Of a stretch of 46,194 nt of DNA, positions 1-9,333 are shown piece after piece. Position 1 is the first letter of the stretch; the number at the start of each line of letters is the position of its first letter. The position numbers and the translations under genes were made by a program. The notes under the pieces are model-generated. The model did no database searches. It had not been told where the DNA came from and saw nothing but the letters and a program-made list of their open reading frames with translations. Source of the stretch: Desulfobacterales bacterium. GTDB lineage: Bacteria > Desulfobacterota > Desulfobacteria > Desulfobacterales > JADGBH01. Location of the stretch: positions 1 through 46,194 of the forward strand of contig JADGBH010000035.1 in NCBI GenBank assembly GCA_015231595.1, given 5' to 3'.

Positions 1-37
1 CTTCGTAAGTTGCTTCTTTTTTTACTGGTTCGAGCAT
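1..37 (-). CDS. Start of a gene cut by the window edge, possibly Uma2-family
   Basis: Only the first 12 codons are visible (MLEPVKKEATYE), beginning at an ATG read from position 37 towards 1. An AGGA lies upstream but about 14 bases from the ATG, longer than ideal. The pattern of a short basic stretch followed by an ATYE-like tetrapeptide resembles the N-terminus of Uma2/DUF820 endonuclease-fold proteins, which often begin with a TYEDY-type motif. That resemblance is weak and the rest lies outside the window. It follows the nitrilase gene by about 36 bases on the same strand, so it could belong to the same transcript. Confidence 0.35.
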   Translation of the reverse strand, partial: MLEPVKKEATYE

Positions 38-73
38 TTTTTTATCACAAGTCCTAACTTTAATATTTTTTTA

Positions 74-877
74 TTAATAAATATATTTTAATTTTCGTCT
101 ATTAGGCAAAAAATACCGCATATTATGCCCTCTTACATGATTTATATCTTTTTCTTTTAACACTGAAATTATCATAGATTCTTTATCTCCAACATATTTT
201 TCAATAATATTACCAGATGGATTTATAATAACTCCAACACCTGGGAAATTAAGACCATTTTCATTATTTCCTACCTGATTGCAGGCAACAACAAAAACGC
301 TATTATCATAAGCTCTTGCTCTTAAATGTTTCATCCATGAATTGAATTTTTCTTCAGGAGTTTTACGAGGAGAAGCATGTGGAAAAAAAATAACATCTAC
401 TCCTTTTAATGCCATTTTTGTGGATAGTTCTGGAAAATGGGCGTCATAGCAAAGCTGAATGCCGAATTTAATCTTATTGTTTGAAAATACAGGAATATCA
501 TCTGATGAACTAAAAAGCTCTTTTTCAGGTGGAGCGATATGAATTTTTCTGTAAAAATTGATTTTATTAGATGATTCTATAACAAAATGACTGGCAAAAA
601 TCTGACCTTCATCACTACGTTCAGCAATGCCTGCAAGAATTATCACATTTTCTATTTCTGCTAAATTAGCAATTTTTTTCAATACATCTAAATTTTTGGC
701 ATAAATGCTATCTTTTTTTTTAAAAAAATAGCCTGAAATATTCATTTCTGGAAAGCATATAATTTCAGCGCCATTTATTTTTGCTTTTTTAACCCATTCA
801 GCCGTTTTATTGATATTTTCTTCTATGCTTCCAACTTTTGCATTAAAAACAACCGCTGCAACTGAAATATCTTTCAT
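74..877 (-). CDS. Carbon-nitrogen hydrolase (nitrilase superfamily amidase)
   Basis: A 267-residue cytoplasmic protein of the nitrilase superfamily, which hydrolyses non-peptide C-N bonds in amides, ureas or nitriles through a Glu-Lys-Cys triad. All three residues are in their usual contexts: Glu44 in FPEMNISGY, Lys111 in RKIHIAPPE and Cys143 in QLCYDAHFPE. The length is typical of a stand-alone amidase. The LCYDAHFPE nucleophile motif fits the aliphatic amidase, carbamoylputrescine amidase and omega-amidase branches better than true nitrilases, but the substrate cannot be fixed from sequence alone. There is no strong Shine-Dalgarno at the ATG. The coiled-coil gene at 898-1611 lies 20 bases upstream on the same strand, so the two are probably co-transcribed. 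Confidence 0.88.
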   Translation of the reverse strand: MKDISVAAVVFNAKVGSIEENINKTAEWVKKAKINGAEIICFPEMNISGYFFKKKDSIYAKNLDVLKKIANLAEIENVIILAGIAERSDEGQIFASHFVIESSNKINFYRKIHIAPPEKELFSSSDDIPVFSNNKIKFGIQLCYDAHFPELSTKMALKGVDVIFFPHASPRKTPEEKFNSWMKHLRARAYDNSVFVVACNQVGNNENGLNFPGVGVIINPSGNIIEKYVGDKESMIISVLKEKDINHVRGHNMRYFLPNRRKLKYIY

Positions 878-897
878 TTTAATAAAATCTTCAAAAT

Positions 898-1611
898 TTA
901 GATATAAATTAAACTTTCAAGGTCATTTAAAAACATGCTTATATTAATATTGCTGTCGTCCTGCATCTTCAAATACTGTTTGTTGTCCACATCAATTATT
1001 TTAAACTTCATATTATTATCATCTGTTCTTGAAAGGGCATTTATATAGCTTTTTATAAAATCATCAGGAAAAACAAAATGGAGAATCTCTGAATTTTTCC
1101 TCTCGCAGATACATACAATAAAATCATAATCACTAAATGGTAATGTTATATTCCACTCATTTGGAGTAGAAGCATTTTCTATAGAATATGGAATACCTAT
1201 TATATTGTCTTTTTCTGTCTTATAGACAATTTCGTTAATATAAATAAGGTTTATATCAAATGTTCTTATTTCTTTTATGAATGATCTTCTTCTTTCCTTT
1301 TCTAGGTCAACAATCGCGATTGTATTACTTGCCTTTGGGGTAGGGCTTTTTACAACTCTATTTTTTTGTGGAGCAGTCCCAGTTGGAGCAGTCTGTTTTG
1401 ATTCAGTTTCTTGAGTAGTGTCTGAAGGAAATCTTTTCTCTATTTCATCAATTTTTGCTTCAAATTTTTTTAATTCATCAGCTATCCGGTTTATTTCTTC
1501 AACAATTTCTGTAAAATATGATATTTCCTTAATATTACCAACCTTAGCTGCTCTTTCAATTTTTTTTAAAGCTTTTGTCTTAATTGACTCTATCCTAGAT
1601 TCAAGTTCCAT
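898..1611 (-). CDS. Coiled-coil protein of unknown function
   Basis: A 237-residue protein that I do not recognise. Residues 1-62 are highly charged and predicted to form an alpha-helical coiled coil (ELESRIESIKTKALKKIERA and onwards). Residues 63-95 are a Pro/Thr/Gln-rich linker. Residues 96-237 look like a compact alpha/beta domain with alternating hydrophobic strands (DFIVCIC, ILHFVFP) and a helix ending in an IDVDNKQYLKM-like strand. There is no signal peptide or membrane segment. The start is supported by AGGAGAG eight bases before the ATG. The C-terminal part faintly resembles DNA-associated accessory domains of restriction-type proteins, but I see no catalytic motif. It probably heads a transcript with the amidase gene. 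Confidence 0.7.
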   Translation of the reverse strand: MELESRIESIKTKALKKIERAAKVGNIKEISYFTEIVEEINRIADELKKFEAKIDEIEKRFPSDTTQETESKQTAPTGTAPQKNRVVKSPTPKASNTIAIVDLEKERRRSFIKEIRTFDINLIYINEIVYKTEKDNIIGIPYSIENASTPNEWNITLPFSDYDFIVCICERKNSEILHFVFPDDFIKSYINALSRTDDNNMKFKIIDVDNKQYLKMQDDSNINISMFLNDLESLIYI

Positions 1612-1725
1612 AAACAGATCTCTCCTTCATAAAAATTCTATTCAAATAATATATTTTTCAAATCACAGATTGATTATGATTAATTTTTAATTATAGTCAA
1701 TCATAAAAAATCATAGTTTAAGAAA

Positions 1726-1753
1726 TTAGTTCTTAAATTAGTTCTTAAATTAG
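1726..1753. repeat. 12-bp tandem direct repeat
   Basis: TTAGTTCTTAAA occurs twice back to back (1726-1737 and 1738-1749), followed by a further TTAG at 1750-1753. It lies about 115 bases upstream of the minus-strand coiled-coil gene start. It may be a simple duplication or a binding-site pair; no function can be assigned. Confidence 0.8.
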
Positions 1754-1959
1754 CTTTAAATGATGCCACTTAAATAATTATATAAGAATATATCAACTGT
1801 CTTTATTCTTAATTACAATAAAAAACTTCAATAACTCAAGCTAAAAAACATTTTTTTCTTTTTTTATAGTTACAATGATTGATTGTAATTGATTTATAAT
1901 TACAGTTGTTTATCTTGTAAGTGCATATCCTTATTTACAACCAAATAATTTAAAGCTCC

Positions 1960-2103
1960 ATGCATTTTTTATATGTCCTCCGTTTGCTCCATAATAAAAG
2001 CTGTATTGATCTGCAGGCTTTTAGATCAATAGAACAGGAAAAATTAGCTAAAGACTTTGGTTTTGCGAGAAAAAAGAACGAGAAAGACAGAAAACAATAT
2101 TAA
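1960..2103 (+). pseudogene. Short open frame, possible remnant of a decayed gene
   Basis: An ATG-to-TAA frame of 47 codons. The second half (SIEQEKLAKDFGFARKKNEK) is basic, charged and much more protein-like than its surroundings, and it resembles the C-terminal tail of a longer protein. No Shine-Dalgarno precedes the ATG, and the flanks show no continuing frame. It could be the 3' remnant of a mobile-element gene, but no family was recognised. Confidence 0.25.
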
Positions 2104-2250
2104 AAGACATTTAATTTTAGTCTTTAAAAAAAAATAGAGCATTCAAAACACAGGGATAGCTCAAACATTGAAAGATACCATTGTCAGAAGTAAGAGATGA
2201 CATCATAATTTTGATTTGTGATATGCATAAAAGAAAGGTGCTAAGCCTCC

Positions 2251-3108
2251 TTAAATTCTGCCTCCGCTCCATCTCAGCTTAGTTTTTAGCACATCAAAAT
2301 AGTGATGCTCGCTCATTGTAATCATTTTCACTGGTCTTTTTCCTTTTGTAACAAGTATGGTATCGTAGCTGCCTATTTCATAGCCTATTTGACCATCACA
2401 TGTTAATACAATATCGGTTGATTGTTCTGTAATTTTTATTTTTATTTTAACATTATCAGGAATGATAAGTGGTCTATTTGTTAATGTAAAAGGACAAATT
2501 GGAGTTAATATTATTGAGGGTAAGGAAGGATAAACTATAGGCCCACCTGCCGCGAGAGAATATGCTGTTGATCCTGTAGGAGTTGCTATTATAAGTCCAT
2601 CACTCCGGTAGGTAGTAAGATAAGAATCATTTATATAGGTTTCGATATGAGCTAATCTTGCAAGAGCTCCTTTATTGATTACAATATCATTTAGAGCTGT
2701 TTGACTTGCTATTTCTTGCTCATTTCTTATCAATCTTATAAAAAGCCTTGTTCTTGGTTCAATGCTAAATTCATTATTTATGATTTTTTCTGCACAGGTA
2801 AAGAGATCTTCTTCAATGGTTTCAGCGAGAAATCCAACATCCCCGAATTTTATTCCAAGCACTGGAATATCCTGCTCTCCAATCCATCTTGCTGCACTTA
2901 AAAAGGTGCCGTCCCCCCCTAAAACAAATACACAGAACAGATCAGGAGGAGCTATTGGAATTTTTTGATTATCAAAGGGATTATTTGTTGGATAAATATT
3001 TTCTTTTTTTAAAACAAAAAAACCTTTTGAAGTAAGCCATTTTTCAAGTTCATTAGCTTTGTTTATAGCCTTTTCATCTCTTTTTATAAATAATCCTATT
3101 TTTTTCAC
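2251..3108 (-). CDS. nadK: NAD kinase
   Basis: A 285-residue cytosolic NAD kinase, which phosphorylates NAD+ to NADP+ using ATP or polyphosphate. The diagnostic GGDGT motif is at residues 64-68 (VLGGDGTFLSAAR), with the catalytic Asp66. Further family blocks are GFLAE, the NDIVI segment, and the Gly-rich loop DGLIIATPTGSTAYSLAAGG followed by PICPFTLTNRPLIIP. Length and order are normal for bacterial NadK. The start codon is GTG at 3108, supported by AGAAGG six bases upstream. The gene lies 44 bases downstream of the hybrid kinase gene on the same strand, so read-through is possible, although NadK is usually housekeeping. Confidence 0.97.
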   Translation of the reverse strand: MKKIGLFIKRDEKAINKANELEKWLTSKGFFVLKKENIYPTNNPFDNQKIPIAPPDLFCVFVLGGDGTFLSAARWIGEQDIPVLGIKFGDVGFLAETIEEDLFTCAEKIINNEFSIEPRTRLFIRLIRNEQEIASQTALNDIVINKGALARLAHIETYINDSYLTTYRSDGLIIATPTGSTAYSLAAGGPIVYPSLPSIILTPICPFTLTNRPLIIPDNVKIKIKITEQSTDIVLTCDGQIGYEIGSYDTILVTKGKRPVKMITMSEHHYFDVLKTKLRWSGGRI

Positions 3109-3152
3109 TTATAACCTTCTAATTTAAAATAACATTTTTGTATAGATGATTC

Positions 3153-5342
3153 CTATTTTTGATGTAATTGTTTCTGGATAACTTCAGCTAAATCATTAAA
3201 TTTTATAGGCTTAGGAATATAGTCATCCATACCGGCATTAATACATTTTTCCCTAAAGCCTGATAAAACATGAGCGGTCATCGCAACAATAGGAACATTA
3301 TTATTCATAACGCCTGATCTGGAATCTCTTATAATTGAGGTAGCATCAAACCCATTCATTTCAGGCATCTCTACATCCATTAAAACAATATCATAATTTT
3401 TTCTTTTTAAAGCAGTTATAGCTTCTTTACCATTTTCAACAACATCCGTTCTGTATCCTAATTTCTCGAGAAATTTAATTGCAAGTTTTTGGTTGACTAA
3501 ATTATCTTCAGCAAGAAGAATAATTATTTTTTCTTTAGATTCAGCTAATGTATGCCGTGTAATAAACCTTTCAGGATCGTTATTCCTATTTACCGTTATC
3601 CCAAGCAACGTAGCTATGCACTCATAAAGTTGAGCATGTTTTACTGGTTTTGTAAGATAGGCTGAAAAACCAGCATCTTTCATTTTTGCCGAGTCGCCCC
3701 TCATACCTATGGATGCAAGCAATACAAGAAATGTCGATGATAATTTAGGGTTCTTTTTAATTTTTTTACTGAGTGTTTCAATATTAATTCCGGGCATTTT
3801 AATATCAATTATAGATATGCAAAAAGGATTATTTTCGCTATGCGCTTTTAGAAGTTTTTCTATAGCTTCATCAGCGCTTTCAGCCTCATCATAATTACAG
3901 CCCCATAATTTAAGATTTTGAATTAATGAAAGCCTGTTGGTATAATTATCGTCAACTACAAGGATTCTTTTTTCTTTAATATCATCGGATATTTTAAGCC
4001 TTTTATCAGGAAGTTTTTTTTGTTTTTCAAGTATGCAAGTAAACCAAAAATTAGAGCCTTTCCCAGCTTCACTTATAACTCCAATCTGCCCGCCTAAAAG
4101 TTCGACAAGTTGTTTAGATATGGCAAGACCAAGCCCGGTTCCTCCAAATTGTCGAGCAGTGGATGCATCTGTTTGGGAATAAAATTGAAATAAGCGGTTT
4201 AATTTGTCTTCAGGAATTCCAATTCCAGTATCTTTGATTTCAAATTTTATTGAAGCAAGTTTTTCACTTTCTTCTTCCAATGATACATGGATAATTACTT
4301 CTCCTTCCTTTGTAAATTTTATAGCATTGCCTGTAAAATTTATAATAACTTGTTTTAATCTGGCGGGATCACCTTTGACATAGGACGGGACATCATAATT
4401 AACAAGACAGGTAAATTCAATTCCTTTTTCCTGAGCTCTAAATGCAAACATTTCTCCGACATTTTCGATTGTTGTTCGTAAATTAAAATCAATATTTTCA
4501 ATTTCAAGCTTGCCAGCCTCAATTTTTGAATAATCAAGTATGTCATTGATTACAGCAAGCATTGTATCAGCACTGTATAAAATAGTTTCTGCAAAATCAC
4601 GCTGCTCGTTGGTAAGCTCTGTATCGATCAATAATGTAGTCATACCAATTACACCATTCATGGGAGTTCTTATCTCATGGCTCATTCTCGCGAGGAAATC
4701 ACCCATAGCATTACTTGCTTTTTGAGCGTGTATAGCCATTTCATTGGCTTTTACCATTGCATTTTCAAATTGATGGGTAGTTTTTAGGAGTTCATCTAAA
4801 ACGGTTTCGTAATTCTGTTTCGCACCATCTAAGGACTCATTTGTAGATGGGGATTTCTTTTTTGAATCTGAAAGTCTTATTTCAAGGCCTCTATTAACAT
4901 ATGCTTCAACTTGTTTTCTTAATTCTTCATTGTCTTGTTCAAGGAGTTCAATTTTAGTTTTTTCAAATTTTGTAGCTGAATTTCTATAAAGGGCACGTTC
5001 AACTATAAAAATAATCTTTGATAACGAGTTCTTATGTATAAAATCAAAACACCCTTTTTGTATATAGTCTATTAAAATTTTGTCGTCTTGGGATTCAGTT
5101 AGTACAATTAGGGGGATATCATTTTTATTTGCTAAATCTAAAGCATTATTTATGCTACATTTCGTTAGGTTATCGGAACATATAATAATATTAAATTTTT
5201 TTTTAATAGATTCTTTTAAATCGAACTCTGTATTAATACATTGATAATCAATGTAATAGTCTTTTTTACGTAGCTCTTTTATTAAATTAATCACATTTTC
5301 TTCTGCGTCTTCACCTATAAGGATGCGTAAATTCTGTTTCAT
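3153..5342 (-). CDS. Soluble hybrid sensor histidine kinase with three receiver-type domains
   Basis: A 729-residue cytoplasmic phosphorelay protein. Order: an N-terminal receiver-like domain (about 1-120), a coiled coil (about 125-210), a HisKA dimerisation domain with phospho-His222 in [11 protein letters not shown], a HATPase domain with N, G1 (DTGIGIP) and G2 (GGTGLGL) boxes to about residue 450, a receiver with Asp513 (IIDIKMPG), and a second receiver with Asp656 ([12 protein letters not shown]). The N-terminal receiver is atypical: its phospho-acceptor region reads NIIICSDNL, shifted by one residue from the usual spacing. It has no membrane segment, so input is probably a partner protein or the N-terminal domain. 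GGAG eight bases upstream fixes the ATG. No cognate response-regulator gene is adjacent; it sits between nadK and a CPA2 antiporter gene. Confidence 0.93.
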   Translation of the reverse strand: MKQNLRILIGEDAEENVINLIKELRKKDYYIDYQCINTEFDLKESIKKKFNIIICSDNLTKCSINNALDLANKNDIPLIVLTESQDDKILIDYIQKGCFDFIHKNSLSKIIFIVERALYRNSATKFEKTKIELLEQDNEELRKQVEAYVNRGLEIRLSDSKKKSPSTNESLDGAKQNYETVLDELLKTTHQFENAMVKANEMAIHAQKASNAMGDFLARMSHEIRTPMNGVIGMTTLLIDTELTNEQRDFAETILYSADTMLAVINDILDYSKIEAGKLEIENIDFNLRTTIENVGEMFAFRAQEKGIEFTCLVNYDVPSYVKGDPARLKQVIINFTGNAIKFTKEGEVIIHVSLEEESEKLASIKFEIKDTGIGIPEDKLNRLFQFYSQTDASTARQFGGTGLGLAISKQLVELLGGQIGVISEAGKGSNFWFTCILEKQKKLPDKRLKISDDIKEKRILVVDDNYTNRLSLIQNLKLWGCNYDEAESADEAIEKLLKAHSENNPFCISIIDIKMPGINIETLSKKIKKNPKLSSTFLVLLASIGMRGDSAKMKDAGFSAYLTKPVKHAQLYECIATLLGITVNRNNDPERFITRHTLAESKEKIIILLAEDNLVNQKLAIKFLEKLGYRTDVVENGKEAITALKRKNYDIVLMDVEMPEMNGFDATSIIRDSRSGVMNNNVPIVAMTAHVLSGFREKCINAGMDDYIPKPIKFNDLAEVIQKQLHQK

Positions 5343-5369
5343 TATTAGGACTCCATGAATAGAAGTTTA

Positions 5370-7346
5370 TTACATTTTGTTTTTGATAGATGAAAAAAGA
5401 TTATCGGCATTTGTTAAATGTTCAGTTTGGCCAACAACAATAATAACATCTTCAGCTTGAAGTATTGTATTTGCTCCAGGATTTGAAATAATATTATCTT
5501 GGCTTCTCAAAGATAGCAATGTAATATTATAATTTTTTCGTAGTCCTATTTGTTCAAGTGTTTTTCCACAAACATTACAGTCTTGTCCAAGTTTATATCT
5601 TTTTATTTCAACATTTGGAAGTTTTAATTCGCATATTGCGGTCTGGACTTCCATTAGGTTTCTTGACATTTCATATCCGTCAGATCTAATCTCCGATATA
5701 AAATTTTCAATTTCTTTTCGTGGAACAAAATATTTTGAAAGAACTCGTGAAAAAATTTCCATAGCTGTTTCAAAATCTTCAGGAATTACTTCATTAGCTC
5801 CAAGATGTATGAGTGTTTTATATTCGCTGAAAAACCTTGTTCTCGCAATTATGTGTATTTTATGATTAATATCCCTAATGGCTTTTGTTGTTCTTTGAAC
5901 TGAAACAGGGTCAGATATTGCTATTACAGCTAATTTGGCATCAGACACATTTGCATGCTCTAAAATAGCTTCATAAATTGCATCTCCATAAAAAATTGGC
6001 TCCCCTTTTGCTTTTTCTATTCTTACTGTTTCAGGGTTTGCTTCAATTATAATATAAGGAATTTTCCAAATTTTTGCGGCTTTTGCCAAGTATCTTCCAT
6101 TCAGTCCAAATCCTATTATTATTAAGTGACCAACTAAACCCTCCAATGCTTTATTCTCTACAGGTTTTTCTTTAAATTTTTTTGGTATTGGAAGCTTTTC
6201 GATTAAATCAGATATTTTATGACTATTTCCAATTATAAAAGGAGTCATTATCATTGTTACAACAGAAACTGAAAGAAAAAGTTGGTATAGGTTTTCTGTA
6301 AGCAAGCCATAATCCATGCTTGCTTTATAAAGAACAAATGAAAATTCTCCAACTTGACAAAGGCAAAGACCTGTTAAAATAGCTGTTCTAAAGGGAAACC
6401 CCAATAAAAGAACAATTCCAATAATTATCAAGGATTTTAATAATATAATGCCTGATACAGATAATATGATTGAACCAATATGGTGAAACATGAAATTTAG
6501 GTTTATAAGCATTCCAATGGATATAAAAAAGAAACTTGTAAAGACATCTTTGAAAGGCAGAATATTTGCCGCTGCTTGATGGCTATATTCAGATTCAGAT
6601 ATAATTAGCCCTGCCAAAAAAGCCCCTAAAGCAAGAGACATTCCAGCTTTTGCAGTAAGCCATGCTATAGAAAAGCAAAGAACAACGATGCTAAGCATAA
6701 AAAGTTCTCTGTTTCTTGTGTTTACTATGTAATGAAGAAGTTTAGGGATAATTATTTTTACACTTAAAAATACAATAAGAGCAACTAATATAGCTTTAAA
6801 TGTAAGCAGGGAGATAGTTAGTAATAAATTGTCGGTTTGGCCTGAAAAAATAGGAATAAAGAGCATTATGGGGACTACAGCAATATCTTGAAAAATTAGT
6901 ATTGCAAGAATTAGCCTGCCATGGGGAGATTCTATTTCAGCTTTTTGTTGTAAAATTTTAAGAACAATGGCGGTGCTGCTTAAGGCCACTAAAAAACCAA
7001 GAAAAATAGTTGATCCAAAATTTTTTGAAAGAAATATAGCAAATGGAATGATTATAATAACTGTAATAATAAGTTGAAGGGAGCCTCCTACTAATGCATG
7101 AAACTTTAGCGATGCTAATTTTTTAAAAGAAAATTCAAGTCCTATCGTAAAAAGTAAAAGAACAATTCCTATTTCTGCAAGCTCTTCAACATGTTTAATT
7201 TCAGGAACAATTCCAAAACCATGGGGACCTATAACTATTCCTGTTAATAGAAAACCAACAACGCTTGGAATTTTTAAGTTGTGGCAGATAAAAAGAATCA
7301 TTGCAGCAAATGCGAGTATAACAATGCTCTCAAAAAGTATCGTCAT
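5370..7346 (-). CDS. KefB/KefC-type cation:proton antiporter (CPA2) with RCK domain
   Basis: A 658-residue inner-membrane protein of the monovalent cation:proton antiporter-2 family. Residues 1-380 contain about 12 hydrophobic segments of the Na+/H+ exchanger fold, including IFQDIAVVP (Gln153-Asp154), the ion-path signature of Kef proteins, and the conserved QVGEFSFVL segment near 331. An RCK/TrkA-N domain begins near residue 406 with a Rossmann loop (IIIGFGLNGR), and a TrkA-C domain occupies about 565-650. This architecture implies potassium or sodium efflux in exchange for protons, gated by nucleotide bound to the RCK domain. No glutathione-binding partner (KefF/KefG) gene is nearby. AAGGAG six bases upstream supports the start. 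It lies 27 bases upstream of the hybrid kinase gene, suggesting co-transcription. Confidence 0.93.
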   Translation of the reverse strand: MTILFESIVILAFAAMILFICHNLKIPSVVGFLLTGIVIGPHGFGIVPEIKHVEELAEIGIVLLLFTIGLEFSFKKLASLKFHALVGGSLQLIITVIIIIPFAIFLSKNFGSTIFLGFLVALSSTAIVLKILQQKAEIESPHGRLILAILIFQDIAVVPIMLFIPIFSGQTDNLLLTISLLTFKAILVALIVFLSVKIIIPKLLHYIVNTRNRELFMLSIVVLCFSIAWLTAKAGMSLALGAFLAGLIISESEYSHQAAANILPFKDVFTSFFFISIGMLINLNFMFHHIGSIILSVSGIILLKSLIIIGIVLLLGFPFRTAILTGLCLCQVGEFSFVLYKASMDYGLLTENLYQLFLSVSVVTMIMTPFIIGNSHKISDLIEKLPIPKKFKEKPVENKALEGLVGHLIIIGFGLNGRYLAKAAKIWKIPYIIIEANPETVRIEKAKGEPIFYGDAIYEAILEHANVSDAKLAVIAISDPVSVQRTTKAIRDINHKIHIIARTRFFSEYKTLIHLGANEVIPEDFETAMEIFSRVLSKYFVPRKEIENFISEIRSDGYEMSRNLMEVQTAICELKLPNVEIKRYKLGQDCNVCGKTLEQIGLRKNYNITLLSLRSQDNIISNPGANTILQAEDVIIVVGQTEHLTNADNLFSSIKNKM

Positions 7347-7537
7347 TTTTTACTCCTTAAATAGTTTTTTTCAAAACGACACCGAAATACAAGTTTTGTG
7401 TTGAGAGATAAAATAAAAATATATTCCAAAAAATAGATATATAAAAATGGTAATAACTGGGGTAATTAATATTTTTAGCCTTATTCATATTTTAATTAGC
7501 TATATATATTCCAAATTAGCGATATAGAGTTGTTGAG

Positions 7538-7564
7538 GTCATTCCTGCGAAGGCGGGAACCCAG
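7538..7564. repeat. Dispersed REP-like palindromic element
   Basis: The 27-base segment starts GTCATTCCTGCGAAGG and continues to an AACCCAG end. It contains a hairpin with a 7-bp stem (TTCCTGC pairing with GCGGGAA, one G-T pair) around a GAAG loop. Nearly the same sequence (GTCATTCCCGCGAAAGCG-type) is a widespread dispersed repeat in many proteobacterial genomes. It is more GC-rich than its surroundings and lies in the intergenic space between the DUF1015 and antiporter genes, where it could also act as a weak terminator for the minus-strand DUF1015 transcript. Confidence 0.65.
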
Positions 7565-7598
7565 ATAATTGTCCTTTTCTGAATTCCCTAAACTTAAA

Positions 7599-8906
7599 TT
7601 AAATCGTTCCTTCAAGACTATTAATTACTTGACCAGTAATAACTTTTGGATAGAAATAAGTAGATTTCCTTGGCATAGTTAATTGTTCCAATGCAACTGA
7701 ACGCACTTGTTCTATTTTTGTAGGATTAAGCATAAAAGCTATATCAGCGTTGCCAGAAGTTATATATTGTATAGTCTTACTTTCTAAGCTTGAGTACTCA
7801 ATAAGTGCAGCATCATCAAGCTTAGCTTGATCAAAACTAAGAAGTTCCGTCAAAAGGAGCCTTGTTAAAACTGTAACATCAAGAAGCCTTAAAGAAGCTG
7901 GCATTTCATCAGTAAATTGATCCATAGCTTTTTGTTTTAATTTAAAAATATAAGCAGATGGACTGTTTTTTATTAATACGCCAATTATGGTTTCTGATTC
8001 ATTTGTTTTCATTTTTGATGTAATTTCATCTATTTTTATTTCTTTTATATCAAAATATTTTTTTGATTTTTCAATAAATGAATCCATAATATTTGAGGCG
8101 ACTTTTTTTATTATCCTATGGGCAGGAAGGATTTTCATACCTTCATCGTTCATACTACAAAGATACATCATAATATAATTTGATTTATGGGCAGAGTTAT
8201 ATGATGGGTCTTCTTTTGCAATTAAATCTCTATAATTTAATGCAGTTTCATATCTGTGATGCCCATCAGCAATAAAAATAGTTTTTTCTTGCATTTTCAA
8301 ACTTATTTGGTTTTGAATTGATGTATCAGTTATGCGCCAAAGCTTATGCTGATATCCTTTATCATCAGAAAAATCCATATCAGGCTGTTTTTTTGCACAT
8401 TCGTCTTTTAAGATTTTTAAAATTGCATTATCTTCATCTGGATATATTGAAAATATTGGACTAAAGTTAGCCTTGCAAGCCTTCATTAATCCTAATCTTT
8501 CTGATTTTATTTTTGAAAAAGTTTTTTCGTGGGGAAGAATTATTCCTTTTTCAAAAGGTTCAAGTTCAACAAGCCCTATTAGTCCGTGTCTGATATATTT
8601 TTGATTATCTACAGAAAATTCCACAGTAGTTAGATAAAATGATGGAGAGACATCGTTAATTAATATTTTTTTTGTCATCCAAGATTTAAAAAACTCTGAA
8701 GCTCTTATGTGTGGATTATTTTTTGTGTCATCCTGTTCAGTTTTTTTATTTAAAATTAATCGGACAATACTATATTCACTTTTTTTATAAAAATTGTCCT
8801 GCTCTTCTGGAGATATTACGTCATAAGGAGGTGTTACAACTTGAGATAAATCTGATATTTTATCTTTATTATATAAAACACCTTGAAATGGGATTATTTT
8901 TGCCAT
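7599..8906 (-). CDS. DUF1015 family protein
   Basis: A 435-residue soluble protein matching the DUF1015 family by its opening (MAKIIPFQGVLYN), the TPPYDVISPEEQ block, the LPHEKTFSKIKSERL region and the IADGHHRYETALNYRD motif. The conserved HH-R-YETA segment and the acidic C-terminal region are the family's hallmarks. The biochemical function of the family is not established. I place the start at the ATG at 8906. A longer in-frame ATG lies at 8918, but it overlaps the AAGGA that serves as Shine-Dalgarno for 8906. The gene stands alone, with a REP-like element on its 3' side and divergent transcription of tRNA-Ser on the 5' side. Confidence 0.9.
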   Translation of the reverse strand: MAKIIPFQGVLYNKDKISDLSQVVTPPYDVISPEEQDNFYKKSEYSIVRLILNKKTEQDDTKNNPHIRASEFFKSWMTKKILINDVSPSFYLTTVEFSVDNQKYIRHGLIGLVELEPFEKGIILPHEKTFSKIKSERLGLMKACKANFSPIFSIYPDEDNAILKILKDECAKKQPDMDFSDDKGYQHKLWRITDTSIQNQISLKMQEKTIFIADGHHRYETALNYRDLIAKEDPSYNSAHKSNYIMMYLCSMNDEGMKILPAHRIIKKVASNIMDSFIEKSKKYFDIKEIKIDEITSKMKTNESETIIGVLIKNSPSAYIFKLKQKAMDQFTDEMPASLRLLDVTVLTRLLLTELLSFDQAKLDDAALIEYSSLESKTIQYITSGNADIAFMLNPTKIEQVRSVALEQLTMPRKSTYFYPKVITGQVINSLEGTI

Positions 8907-9109
8907 GATATAAGTCATCCTTAAAAAATTATTAATTATTTTTGTTTACAAAGAAGCTTTCTGATACTAAAAAGATTTATGTTCTTCAAGTAAATTATGT
9001 TTATTTTCACTCATAATTTTTTTTGTGTAAATATAAATTTTGATTTTTTCAGGGATTTATACTTTTAGTTAAATAATAAATCTATTTTTTTTAAATTCAA
9101 AAAAGAACA

Positions 9110-9137
9110 TTGACATACTAAAAAAAAAAAGTATAAA
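9110..9137 (+). promoter_or_regulatory. Sigma-70-type promoter for tRNA-Ser(CGA)
   Basis: A perfect TTGACA box (9110-9115) and TATAAA (9132-9137) are separated by 16 bases, mostly an A tract. The tRNA gene begins 40 bases after the -10 box, a plausible distance with a short leader. The promoter may also supply the downstream gene at 9334. Confidence 0.65.
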
Positions 9138-9177
9138 TTCCTTTATTGTTTTTTGCTTTAATTTCAATTAATGATGT

Positions 9178-9266
9178 GGAGAGGTGGCCGAGAGGTTTAA
9201 GGCCCCGCTCTCGAAAAGCGGTATCCTGCTACAGCGGGATCGTGGGTTCGAATCCCACCCTCTCCG
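9178..9266 (+). tRNA. tRNA-Ser(CGA)
   Basis: A class II tRNA of 89 bases. The acceptor stem GGAGAGG pairs with CCTCTCC, followed by discriminator G. The anticodon arm CCGCTCTCGAAAAGCGG presents CGA in its loop. A long variable arm (TATCCTGCTACAGCGGGAT) follows, then a T arm with GTTCGAATC. CCA is not encoded: GGTT follows the discriminator. It reads UCG serine codons. Confidence 0.96.
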
Positions 9267-9333
9267 GGTTTTTAAATTTTTTTATGTTAAAGCTTTTTTT
9301 GTATTTCAACTTAATTTTAAGGTTACAATAAAG

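Larger units (their letters stand above)
1612..2250. other. Gene-poor stretch with a tandem repeat and a possible gene remnant
   Basis: A 639-base stretch with no convincing complete gene. It holds a 12-bp tandem repeat at 1726-1753 and a short open frame at 1960-2103. Downstream (about 2130-2200) another short frame reads HSKHRDSSNIERYHCQK and then stops, which also looks like decayed coding sequence. The upstream part (1630-1920) is very AT-rich with scattered TTATAATT-like hexamers that could serve the minus-strand gene ending at 898. No tRNA, riboswitch or insertion-sequence end was recognised. Confidence 0.6.

Noticed and set aside
9184..9333. Open frame that extends the duplicated-domain gene upstream through tRNA-Ser(CGA)
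   Set aside because: The extension reads through the whole tRNA. A ribosome site and ATG at 9334 give a better start.
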